DNA of 64,000 nucleotides from Muricea muricata. Lineage: Eukaryota; Cnidaria; Anthozoa; Malacalcyonacea; Plexauridae. The translations under genes were made by a program, and so were the position numbers. The notes beneath the pieces were generated by a model. The model saw only the letters and a list, made by a program, of their open reading frames with translations, searched no databases and was not told the DNA's origin. The DNA lies in the NCBI GenBank assembly GCA_963855995.1, contig OY979723.1:2485001-2549000 (forward strand). The letters run 5' to 3'. How positions within the stretch are numbered: the first letter of the stretch is position 1; each line of letters begins with the position of its first letter. Of this stretch, positions 54,206 through 64,000 are shown piece after piece.

Positions 54206-55060
54206 ATGGATTTAACCGTTTACGTCCAGTTAGTATTCTTGTGCGTTGTGAACATAATCTTTACTTTCTCTGGGGTCGTTTTAAACACGTTGGTGATAAT
54301 CATTATTTGGAAATCGTCACAACTTCGAAAGAAATTATGTCATTTCATGATCATGGTGTTGTCGTTTTTCGATTTGGTCGTGGTCGTTACGAGTCACCCG
54401 GGATTACTGTTTTGTCTTATCTTTTGGTTAAGGGAGGATTATGATTTGTTATTCACTTGGATAATGTATATCGATCATGTAAAAGCATTAACTGGATTTT
54501 CTTTCTGTGTACTTGTCGTGATGAGCATCGAACGATACCTAGGAGCGTATTATCCAATATTTCATCGCACATCAGTAACCAAACGTCGACTGCTAACTCT
54601 CCTTGCAATGTTATTCATTATCAGCACTTTCTTCGGCCTAATTTATATTAGCGACATCATTTCCACAGCGCTTAGTGTAATAATTTTTATCATCGTTATA
54701 TTTCTCCCATTACTATACCTCAACTTCAAGCTGTTCAAAATTTCCAGGGAAGTGCGCGGAAGAAAAGCAACATCACCCGAGAAAAGAACGACAATAAATT
54801 TGAACAGTATTTCTGCTTGTTTGTTGGTTGTTGTCTGTCTTGTGGTATTGTCCATTGCTTCTATTGTGTTCATTGTTTTCAATATTATCTCTAAAAATAA
54901 TCAGGCTTCCAACGTAAGGTTGTCTAACATTTGGGGAACAACATTTTTCACCATGAATTGCACATTCAACAGTTTGATATTTTTCTGGAAGAACAAAGTT
55001 TTACGCACAGAAGGAATAAAGATACTGAAGACGTTGAAAGATTGTCTTGGCGGATCTTAA
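54206..55060 (+). CDS. Class A GPCR, subfamily B, intact (54-61 kb branch)
   Basis: A 284-residue receptor starting MDLTVYVQLVF. It belongs to a branch with its own features: Ile-Trp in loop 1 (IIIWKSSQ for VSFWKSSQ), His-Pro-Gly at the end of TM2 (TSHPGLLFCLIFW), Lys in the inner loop (SVTKRRLL), and Ile-rich TM4-TM5 with FLPLLYLNFKLF. E109-R110-Y111 and NSLIFFWKNKVLRTEG are intact. Loop 3 reads EVRGRKATSPEKR. The tail ends CLGGS. The frame is clean. Its 3' flank (CTGTATGGATATGCCGTG...) is shared by the other loci of this branch. Confidence 0.92.
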   Translation: MDLTVYVQLVFLCVVNIIFTFSGVVLNTLVIIIIWKSSQLRKKLCHFMIMVLSFFDLVVVVTSHPGLLFCLIFWLREDYDLLFTWIMYIDHVKALTGFSFCVLVVMSIERYLGAYYPIFHRTSVTKRRLLTLLAMLFIISTFFGLIYISDIISTALSVIIFIIVIFLPLLYLNFKLFKISREVRGRKATSPEKRTTINLNSISACLLVVVCLVVLSIASIVFIVFNIISKNNQASNVRLSNIWGTTFFTMNCTFNSLIFFWKNKVLRTEGIKILKTLKDCLGGS

Positions 55061-56455
55061 GTGAGAACTGTATGGATATGCCGTGTTACATTCATAAGCT
55101 GGTACAATTATATTCTCAGACTAAGGCGCTCCGATATAGGAATGAGTTAATTGTAGCAATCAATGATATTTTTATTTTGATCTTAAAACTTTCAATTTAT
55201 CTCTTGTTGTTACATAAGCCCTCAATTATGTAACCATTACTTATACTAATTATATGCAATGATATAATGCAATCTGACTCTTGAATGAATGAGCAAATAC
55301 TTTAGCGCCCACGGACTTGCGCAAGTATAACTATTCACCCTGGGATTGGCTGGTGTACGAAATTGCTTGCTCATAACGGAATGTGCATGATCACAACGTA
55401 TTGCCTAACAATTAGATAATTCGTATAATAATAGTAAATTAGGTCATCACCGTTAGTATAAAAGCCAGAGCACAACTCTTAAGTCATGTTTTATTCACAA
55501 GGCTTAAAGCCTGAATAGCATCACTGTTAAATGCTATTCCAAATATATTAAGCATGGGACTTCGTTTTTAGTCATGCCGTTTGGGTTTGGTTTAATTTAT
55601 CTCCAATAAAGTTTACAGTAATAATAAGATGTTCTTAATAATGTATAAGGTGTACAATGTACACGATGTTTTTTGTCGTACACGGGCAAAAAGGCCAGGT
55701 TGCAATTAGTTTGTTGACATTTGCGACAGACTTTTCATCAACAAGCCAATGTCAGGTGACTGGACCATGTGTAAATAGCCGGTCGGCAAAAATATCCTCG
55801 CTCACCTCGGCCTTCTTGAGCTGTAGTAACATGCAGATCAACAAAATTAAAAAACAACAATTATAACCGTAACAAGTCAAAACATTTGGTGATAGAAAAG
55901 CGACCCGTTTTTGAGAATAAACACCAGAATTCAAGCTTTACGCTTTCGCATTTATTCACCATATTCAGATAACAACAAACCATCTAAAACAGTCCGCCAT
56001 TTTGGTTGGCAAGCGTTTCCTGTTGCACAAACTGGTATTGTATGCGCCAGTATTTTGATCTTTTTCCGGTTGGCATCTGTCTAAATATAAATATGATTAA
56101 GATTATCATCCAATATGCATGTCTTTATACTTTTCTACTGTATTTTTGATTACTTTTTGCGGTTTTAGTATGTTATCTTCTTTATTAATCTGTTAGTAGA
56201 TGTGAATTAGATATCGTTTGCATTTTAAAAAAATCATTAATCTAAAAAATACAAAAATTACTTTGGGAATTGAAGGCTCTTGATCAGTTGGAAGCTTGTA
56301 GTTTACACAAGATAGACAAACATTGAAAGGGAATCTTCACATTCTGTACTGGTTCAATAGCAGCCGGTAGCTTATACTTACGTTTCAAATTTGGAATACC
56401 ATAACAATAATCCTTCGTCAAACGTCAACCGGTGCATATTGCTTTATATTCGGTT
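55061..56455. other. Spacer with dispersed repeats
   Basis: No gene supported. It contains a 188-bp repeat (55573-55760) and the leader block that should precede the next receptor (CTTGATCAGTTGGAAGCTTG near 56279, GGTGCATATTGCTTTATATTCGG near 56431). Confidence 0.5.
55573..55760 (+). repeat. Dispersed repeat, about 190 bp, copy 1
   Basis: From TGCCGTTTGGGTTTGGTTTAATTT to CAATGTCAGGTGAC; matches 62198-62392 with few differences. Read on the minus strand it has a short open stretch (KSVANVNKLIATWPF), but I do not recognise it. Confidence 0.75.
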
Positions 56456-58457
56456 AATGTCCTCAACGGCTGTGTTATGTGTTGAGGTATTATAGTAACG
56501 GTACACAAACAAAATACTCGCGGTTTATGGAATACACGCGGGGTTATGGAAGTGTGGGACAATTGCTCAGTGTATTTCTTTTTAATATATCAGCTAATAT
56601 ATCTGAGGAGCTCCCAGGGCAAACACTCATTGGAAAGCTGGGTCTTGGGGAAAGTCGATAAGGACAAACACTGATTAACAGCTGGGTCCAAATCTGCCCA
56701 AGACAAACACTTTTACCGCGCGGATTTTGAGCTGGGCCCTGGAAAATAGTGATGAGGGAAATATTACTGTATAACACTGATATTATTATATAACACTGAT
56801 CTGGCTCAGTACATATACTCATATGCAGGAATAAAAGTGATTTTGTAAATAGGACTTGGCGTTATACCAAATTTCGTAAAGAAAACGTGAGGTCTATGGT
56901 AAAATTGTGACTTCATACCAGAGCAATTGCCTCCACAATCACACTACTGAAAGTGTGTGTGATCCCCATAGACCGAAATCGAGTGTTGAACAGATGTTTG
57001 TGCGAGTGTTAAGCTCTTGACGGTTGTGCAGAATACAAGTCGCTATGTCCAAACACGAAACTTGAACAGCAACGGTTGGCATCGCCAGATCTCAATCATG
57101 TCATTCAAGTCTGTTGGGCGCCATAAAGGAAAGGACAAAAGGCGAGGAAATAGCGCTCTGCTGCGTGTCTACGATTACACGTAATGTATTAAATCGGTAA
57201 TAAATAAAAAAATATGGCAAGCCAAAGAAACCCGCTTGTTTGGTTAGTTGTACAGAAATCCTAACAACAGTGCATTATTACTCACACTGGGCGCGCTACA
57301 CTAGAGCTATACCTTGCGTGCCCTCTAAGGTCGCGCCGCAGAATAGCCATATTCTTCATTTGCACAACGAGACACGCAGATGTACAGTGAAATTCGATAT
57401 GAATATAATATAATCAGTATATACAGCAACACTGAAACGTGAAGTACGGCATGATTACGCAAAATCGTGGACAGGCAATAGACATTCGGGATTTTCCCAG
57501 TAAAGAACGATATAAACGGTTATCTTATTATATGGCTCATGATGTTCACAATGTATTTCAACAGCACCGCACTATGTATGGGTCAGAATAAAGTGCGCAG
57601 GTTATGGCTAACATGTTGCAACTGCTACATGAGCTCTCGAGATGCGCAAGATCAATTGCTGAATATGTCATATCAACGTGGCCGTCTGTTTAATTCGGCT
57701 AGATGGAATATAAACCAAATATCGCGCAATCTCATGTACAGAATCTGTTGGAAGCAGATCTATATAAGATAGATTTGTGATTCCTCATTCGAGAGAGGCC
57801 ATGTAGGACTTGTAATGAAATGTGATATTGCCACTATAATCTTGTAGTAGTTTGAGATTTCGATCGCGTGCATACGGTACAGTTCCCCATTATACTACGA
57901 ACTGTCGTGCTAACAAGGACGAATCGTCCCTATAAAGTTAACGAGGAGATTGATTATTTATGAGTTTATAGAAATAAGGAACAAACTCATTCGTTTCCAG
58001 CTCATATCAGGAATAAAATCAGCGACAACTTTCGATAGCCCAGAACATTGTGAGCTTCGGTATATTCTGTAGGCAACCGTGGCAATCCTTGCGTTGATAT
58101 TATATTGGTTTTGAGTTTTGACTGTTTTAGTCAGCTCTCTCTCGTCAGAATCCAAGTAAGAATGATAGGCGGACAAAACTAACTCGGATGTTTGCCAATG
58201 GCTTTAACTATAGCTTCACTGTTGGTTATGAATAGATCAAACATGTGGGAATTTAGAAAATAATTAACAAACGGTATTGGGCGCAGTAGCCTACGGGTTT
58301 GGCAAGCAAATAGTGGAAGTCTTTGTTAGAGTCTTCCCTTGTTTTAACAATATTAGCTTTCTGATTCGTTTGACATGATATCTTAGTCTATGACCTTCAA
58401 GTCTAGTGCGCTCGGTAACTTCCATTAACAATAATTTGTACTTGTAAAAATTCCATC
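56456..58457. other. Insertion of about 2.0 kb between leader and receptor
   Basis: In the 54206 gene the leader TATATTCGG is followed directly by the sequence leading to AAATAACATAACTTCA and the ATG. Here the two halves are 2.0 kb apart. The insert has no TIR or coding gene that I recognise. It holds three diverged copies of a roughly 40-bp unit near 56616-56740 (GACAAACACT...AGCTGGGTC). Confidence 0.6.
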
Positions 58458-58500
58458 TAAATAACATAACTTCAGCTGTTCATCGGGTTTTTCTTAAAAA

Positions 58501-59346
58501 ATGGATTTAACCGTTTAGGTCTAGTTAGTATTCTTGTGCGTTGTGAACATGATGTTTACTTTCTCTGGGGTCGTTTTAAACACGTTGGTGATAATCAGTA
58601 TTTGGAAATCGTCAAAAGAAATTATGTCATTTCATGATCATGGTGTTGTCGTGTTTCGATTTGGTCGTGGTCGTTACGAGTCACCCGGGATTACTGTTTT
58701 GTCTTACCTTTTGGTTAATCGAGGATTATTATTTGTTATCCACTTGGATAATGTATATCGATCATGTAAAAGCATTAACTGGATTTTCTTTCTGTGTACT
58801 TGTCGTGATGAGCATCGAACGATACCTGGGAGCGTATTATCCAATATTTCATCGCACATCAGTAACCAAACGTAGACTGCTAACTCTCCTTGCAATGTTA
58901 TTCATTATCAGCACTTTCTTCCACCTAATTTATAGTAGCGACATCATTTCCACAGCGCTTAGTGTGATAATTTTTATCATCGTTGTATTTCTCCCATTAG
59001 TATACCTCAACTTCAAGCTGTTCAAAATTTCAAGGAAAGTGCGTCGAAGAAAAGCAAATTCTACCGAAAAAGAAACGACCAAAAATTTGAAAACTTTTTC
59101 CACTTGCTTGTTGGTTGTTGCCAGTCTCGTGGTACTGTCCATTTCAGTCAGTTTAGGCGTTGTCTTCAATATCAACACTAAAATAAGCAGGCTTCCAGAG
59201 CTTGGTTATCATAAATCTGGGCAACAACAGTACATAACATGAACTGCACATTAAACAGTTTGATCTTCTTCTGGAAGAACAAAGTTTTACGCACAGAAGG
59301 AATAAAGATACTGAACAGGTTGAAAGATCGTCTTGTCAGATCTTAA
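58501..59346 (+). pseudogene. Subfamily B GPCR pseudogene, mosaic of two relatives
   Basis: The 5' half is nearly the 54206 gene, but codons 6 and 8 are TAG, and eight bases are missing in loop 1 (TCGTCAAAAGAAATT). TM2 to loop 3 can be read from 58634 (SFCVLVVMSIERYLGAYY). From about 59050 on, the sequence instead resembles the 52191 pseudogene: both share NINTKISRLPELGYH from one frameshift and a similar 3' flank. The ancestral tail NSLIFFWKNKVLRTEG is out of frame before the old stop at 59344-59346. The 2-kb insert upstream also separates it from its leader. Confidence 0.85.
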
Positions 59347-60617
59347 AGTGAGAACTGTATTGATGTACTGTGTTACATTCATAAGCTGGTACAATTATAT
59401 TCTCAGACTAAGGTGCTCCGATATAGAAATGAGTTAATTGTAGTAATCAATAATATTTTTATTTTAATCTTAAAACTTTCAATTTATTTCTTGTTAATCT
59501 TTTTATATGTCCGTGTAAAAATAATAACAAAAAATAAATTATTTTGTTTACTTCTAACGATTACTCAACGCAATCCTATCTGGGTTTAGTTCCTTAAGCA
59601 TAGCCATATGTTTGATACTTGTAGGTAATAAGTTTTATTCATAGTATTTCAATACTATTTGCAGACATGCATGTTTCGGCGTTTACGCCTCATCACTGCA
59701 GCTTTGTACATTCCCAGATACATGATGACTCGTATATAACCACGTGCGAGTGCTCTCACCAGACGCATGTGGGACAACACGGGGACATCAACGCATCCAA
59801 GCTGGTATTTCAATATATAGACAATTACATTTGCTGTAATATGAAAATTTACGAATTAATGAGTAACTGATCAGAACCGACACAAAAGTTCTCTTCTTGA
59901 AACTAAAAATATGTATTGAAAAATTTAATGCTGATATCTCGCGCGTTCGTCTGACTAACTTTGAAGTCCACCGGCCTTGACAAACATCGACCTTCTTAAG
60001 CTGTAGTAACATGCAAATCAATAAAATTAAAAAACAACCTTTATTACCGTAACAAGTCAAAACATTTTGATAAAAGAAAAGCAGCCCGTTTCTGAGAATC
60101 AACAGCGGAATTCAAGCTGTACGCTTTCGCATTTATTCACCATATTCAGATGACAACAAACCATCTAAAACAGTTCGCCATTTTGGTTGGCAAGCATTTT
60201 CTGTTACACAAACTGGTATTGTATGCGCCAATATTTTGATCTTTTTCCTGTTGCCATCTGTCTAAATATGACATTACATTAAGATTACCATCCAATATCT
60301 CTTTACACGTTTCTACTGTATTTTTGATTACTATATTTGCTGTTTTAATATGTTATCTTCTTTATTAATCTGTTACTAGATATGAATTATAGATGTCGTT
60401 TCCATATTAAAAAATTCATTAATCTGAAAAATACAAAAAGAACTTCGGGGATTGAAGGCTCTTGATCAGTCGGAAGCTTGTAGTTTCCGCAAGAAGGACA
60501 AACATTGAAAGGAATTACACTTGAGACTTTACAGTCTACATTGGTTCAATAGCAGCCGGTAGCTTTTACTTACGCTTCAAATTTGAAATATCATAACGAT
60601 AATCCTTCATCAACTTC
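59347..60617. other. Spacer of the 54-61 kb branch
   Basis: No gene supported. The first part matches the 3' flank of 52948, and 59800-60400 matches 53225-53900. A piece near 59640-59790 is not shared. Confidence 0.5.
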
Positions 60618-60636
60618 AATCGGTGCATATTGCTTT
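60618..60636 (+). promoter_or_regulatory. Upstream 19-mer, diverged form
   Basis: AATCGGTGCATATTGCTTT, 54 bases before the ATG at 60691. Confidence 0.5.
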
Positions 60637-60690
60637 GTATTCGGCTAAATAACCTAACTTCAACTGTTCATCGGGTTTTTCTAAAAAAAA

Positions 60691-61545
60691 ATGGATTTAA
60701 CCGTTTACATCCAGTTAGTATTCTTGTGCGTTGTGAACATAATCTTTATTTTCTCTGGGGTCGTTTTAAACACAATGGTGATAGTCAGTATTTGGAAATC
60801 GTCACAACTTCGAAGGAAATTATGTCATTTCATGATTATGGTGTTGTCATGCTTCGATTTGGCCGTGGTCGTTACGAGTCACCCGGGATTACTGTTTTGT
60901 CTTATCTTTTGGTTAAGGGAGGATTATGATATGTTATCCACTTGGATAATGTATATCGATCTTGTAAAAGTATTAATTGGATTTTCTTTCTGTGCACTTT
61001 TCGTGATGAGCATCGAACGGTACCTGGGAGCGTATTATCCAATTTTTCATCGCACATCAGTTACCAAACGTAGACTGCTTACTCTCCTTTCAATGTTACT
61101 CATTATCAGCACTGTCTTCGACCTAATTTATATTAACGACATCATTTACAGAGCGCTTGGTGTAATATTTTTTATCATCGTTGTATTTCTCCCATTACTA
61201 TACCTCAACTTTAAGCTGTTCAACATTTCCAGGGAAGTGCGCCGAAGAAAAGCAACATCACCCGAGAAAAGAAGGACGATAAATTTGAAAAGTATTTCTA
61301 CTTGTTTGTTGGTTGTTGTCTGTCTTGTGGTATTGTCCATTGCGTCTATTGTGTTTGTTGTTTTCAAAATTATCTCTAAAAGTAATCAGACTTCCAACGT
61401 AAGGTTGTCTAGCATGTGGGGAGCAACAATTTACACGATGAATTGCACATTTAACAGTTTGATCTTTTTCTGGAAGAACAAAGTTTTACGCACGGTAGGA
61501 ATAAAGATACTAAAGACGTTAAAAGATCATCTTGTAGGATCTTAA
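60691..61545 (+). CDS. Class A GPCR, subfamily B, intact (54-61 kb branch), last of the array
   Basis: A 284-residue receptor starting MDLTVYIQLVF and close to 54206-55060. Differences lie mainly in the outer loop and TM4-TM5 (INDIIYRALGVIFFIIVVF) and in loop 3 (EVRRRKATSPEKRRT). Met replaces Leu in TM1 right after Asn27 (LNTMVIVSIW). E-R-Y, SVTKRRLL, FLPLLYLNFKLF and NSLIFFWKNKVLRTVG are in place. The frame is clean, and the shared 3' flank of the branch stops shortly after the stop codon, so this gene marks the edge of the duplicated region. Confidence 0.92.
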   Translation: MDLTVYIQLVFLCVVNIIFIFSGVVLNTMVIVSIWKSSQLRRKLCHFMIMVLSCFDLAVVVTSHPGLLFCLIFWLREDYDMLSTWIMYIDLVKVLIGFSFCALFVMSIERYLGAYYPIFHRTSVTKRRLLTLLSMLLIISTVFDLIYINDIIYRALGVIFFIIVVFLPLLYLNFKLFNISREVRRRKATSPEKRRTINLKSISTCLLVVVCLVVLSIASIVFVVFKIISKSNQTSNVRLSSMWGATIYTMNCTFNSLIFFWKNKVLRTVGIKILKTLKDHLVGS

Positions 61546-63349
61546 GCCAGAACTGTATTGGTTTGTGGTGTTAGTACACCGATAAGGTGCTGGTACGGTT
61601 CCATTCTTGGACTTGATTCGGTAGGAAACACGAAAGCAAACACCCAATGATAACGTCGAGAATTTAGTAAAAATGCAGCAAAAAGACAAGTAAACATAGT
61701 GATTTTGTTTTGAAACTCTCTAGACGTTTTTCTGCATAAAACTTGAGGGACTGATTCATCCTAGTCTGCCCATTAGATCTGCGTGATACGCGAAAAAGTA
61801 TATCTATCTAGTGAAGGCTTTTGGTCTGGGCGTTAATTCAAGTTTCGAAAAGAAACTTGGTTTAGGCACTCGCTTAATTTCCGAGTGTTACAAGAATTGC
61901 GATTATTGCATTTACTTACGCACAACTACCCGTGCAAGTGCAAAAACATAACTTTTTTCGATATTTTTGTTATTAATTACCGATATGAATCATATACCAA
62001 TAATGCAATTGGCTACGTGCAGCTTTCAAATAACCTAGCTGATCCACTGCATTACTGACAGACCTTTGTCTGAGCTCTAAGCACTTGGCATGTGTTGATA
62101 TTAACTGTTGCATGTATAATCTTTTTAGTACAAGTAATTTATATTGTGTGCAAAAAAGGTAGAGTGTCTCGCATGTGACTTCGAGTCCCGTTTGCACTCG
62201 TGCCGTTTGGGTTTGGTTTAATTTACCTCCAATTAAGTTTACTATAGTAATAAGATGTTCTTAATAATGTATAAGGTGTACAATATACGCGATGCTATTT
62301 GTCGTACACGGCCATAAAAGCGCAAGTTGCAATTAGTTTGTTGACATTTGCAACATACATCTCATCAACAAGCCGATGTCAGGTGACTTTGCATGGCTTA
62401 CGACAGCTTGTTAATTGAGGTCAAAACTGATACAGGTTGTCCGGCAGACTTCTTACACCTTGCCAAAAGTTGTTATCAGCCTCTTTAATGGAGCCAGGTG
62501 GTAACAGACTTGTTGCATGATGATATCGACAAGTTTGTACCAATTTCTTGACAACTTGCAACAAGTGGCAAAATTGACAATTTGCGACAAGTCTGTGGCG
62601 TTTTTGCTATGTAATTAAAAACGTAGTTTTGTTCGAGTAAAGTAGCAATCACGTGGCAATATGATGAAAAACACGTTTGTCTAGTTTTAATTTCAATCAG
62701 ACATCATTTGAATATAGACCTTCAAGACGCTTTCAGTTTCTTAACATCTTGTCTTGTTCTCGAGACATTCATCTTCTAGCATCACCTAATGTGTGACCTC
62801 ATCTTCTCACGTTTTCGAAATGAGACTTAGTAAACAAAGAATATCTCTAAAAAAGTCGGCTGTATTTCCGCAACTTTTGCACATTTATGCGCTGACAACA
62901 TTCCTATGCTTATGTAAAGTTTCAATAACTTCTGCTTTTTAGTGTCTAAGATATTTCTGGTTTCCCATGATCTATCTGTAATTTGTTATGGTGAGAAAAT
63001 TACATCACAAGCTATTTGCATGATTTAAAACAATGATTATGACGAGAACGGGACAAATTATTAAAAAACTAAAAATGCCTTGTTCGTTTAATGTGATATT
63101 ATGTTTGATTGCGATCAAGATAAGAAACGATTTTTCATCATAGTGCCCATTTAACAATTTGCTATTTTAATATATAGGCTCATTTGTAAGCTACTTTATT
63201 GACTGTTGATATAACTAAACCTTGTCATACATATCTTATGATAAGATATAACTGCACGACACGATTGATGATAAAATATCATAGTACAATGTAAAACATT
63301 CATTAAACACAGTAGTTCTGCGCCTACGAAACACAGTAATACCACAAAT
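61546..63349. other. Gene-free flank
   Basis: Apart from the dispersed repeat at 62198-62392 and a possible MITE end near 62590-62612 (GGCGTTTTTGCTATGTAA) I see nothing I can name. Confidence 0.5.
62198..62392 (+). repeat. Dispersed repeat, about 190 bp, copy 2
   Basis: Matches 55573-55760; shared words include TTCTTAATAATGTATAAGG and GTTGACATTTGC. Confidence 0.75.
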
Positions 63350-63527
63350 TAAACCTTATCTAACAAAATAAACCTTATCTAACAACCCTATCTAACAACC
63401 CAAGAACCTTATCTAACAACCTTAGCTAACAAAACCTTATCTAACAACCCGAAAGCCTTATTTGACAACCTTATCTAACAAACCCATCTAACAACCCAAC
63501 AACCCTATCTGACAATCTTATCTAACC
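63350..63527. repeat. Minisatellite, TATCTAACAACC type, block 1
   Basis: Irregular tandem array of ACCTTATCTAACAA / CCCTATCTAACAACC units with small variants (TATTTGACAACC, TATCTGACAATC). Confidence 0.85.
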
Positions 63528-63812
63528 CACACACAGTAACAGCACAGTAATTGGCGTAAGCTGTTGTGAATATCCTGTCACAATAATTGTAAATTGTTGT
63601 ATTGTAAAATTTTAGTGCGTTTCGATCTATCGTTGCATCAGTATTTCAAGCATGTGTAACAGTCTAATTGGTTTAGTATCTGCCTAACAAAATATGGTTT
63701 CAATTCTAATCTGTTCCATTCAGGCTGTGATAGCCCAAAATGTATTATAATCATCATGTTGTTTAAATTATGTAATATATATTGTGACAAAGCTTATAAA
63801 ATTTAAAAAAAA
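63528..63812. other. Spacer between minisatellite blocks
   Basis: AT-rich, no gene seen. Confidence 0.5.
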
Positions 63813-63910
63813 ACAACTAACAACCCAACAACCTTGTCTAACAACCTTATCTAACAACTCAACAACCTTATCTGACAACCTTATCTAACAAAACCTTATC
63901 TAACAACCCA
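63813..63910. repeat. Minisatellite, TATCTAACAACC type, block 2
   Basis: Second array of the same unit, about 285 bases after the first. Confidence 0.85.
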
Positions 63911-64000
63911 AAACTACTAAATGCCTTTCTTTAGTTCTCTGAAGTCAAATGCTGTAAAATGTCTGAGAAAGAGAGACACCGCAACGAAAAATATGGTACC

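Noticed and set aside
57539..57772. Plus-strand open frame of 77 codons
   Set aside because: No recognisable domain; lies in the 2-kb insert of unknown nature.
62165..62195. TTCGAGTCCC, like a tRNA T-loop
   Set aside because: No A/B-box partner or cloverleaf could be found around it.

Overview
The window looks like nuclear DNA of an anthozoan cnidarian (stony coral or sea anemone). The reasons are AT-rich sequence with eukaryotic mobile elements (a LINE tail, TA-flanked mariner-type MITEs, foldback hairpins), an intron-containing RecQ-type helicase and zinc-finger transposase of a kind I associate with cnidarian transposons, and a dense array of short, apparently single-exon class A GPCR genes. 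No species can be named from sequence alone. There are no bacterial features.

Almost all coding content is one birth-and-death array of rhodopsin-like GPCRs in two subfamilies. Subfamily A (about 320 aa, minus strand, 1-7.5 kb) has four loci: one intact gene (3742-4707), two broken genes and one broken gene cut by the window edge. Subfamily B (about 284 aa, 9-61.5 kb) has one minus-strand gene (9194-10051) and then only plus-strand loci. I count 11 B genes with intact reading frames, 7 pseudogenes and one small relic. Typical signs of subfamily B are Asn27 in TM1, Asp56 in TM2, an E-R-Y motif at about 109-111 (altered in some copies), and N-S-L-I-F-F-W in TM7 in place of NPxxY. The ligand is unknown; a chemosensory or peptide-receptor role is inference only.

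Between 24.1 and 39.0 kb a unit of about 5.1 kb (broken GPCR, 5'-truncated LINE tail, intact GPCR, long spacer) is present three times in tandem, nearly identical. A more diverged copy of the same unit follows at 39.0-49 kb. It is interrupted by an insertion of about 5.8 kb that contains a complete-ended 4588-bp DNA transposon: 89-bp TIRs, 8-bp target duplication, and two convergent decayed genes (RecQ-like helicase and DUF6589-like zinc-finger transposase). The related GPCR spacers serve as pre-insertion sites for several elements.

A 19-bp sequence close to AACAGCTGCACATTGCTTT sits about 36-63 bases before the start codon of nearly all subfamily B genes, even distant ones and a relic. It is the best candidate for a shared control element. 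The last 2.4 kb (61.6-64 kb) has no recognisable gene and ends in a TATCTAACAACC-type minisatellite.
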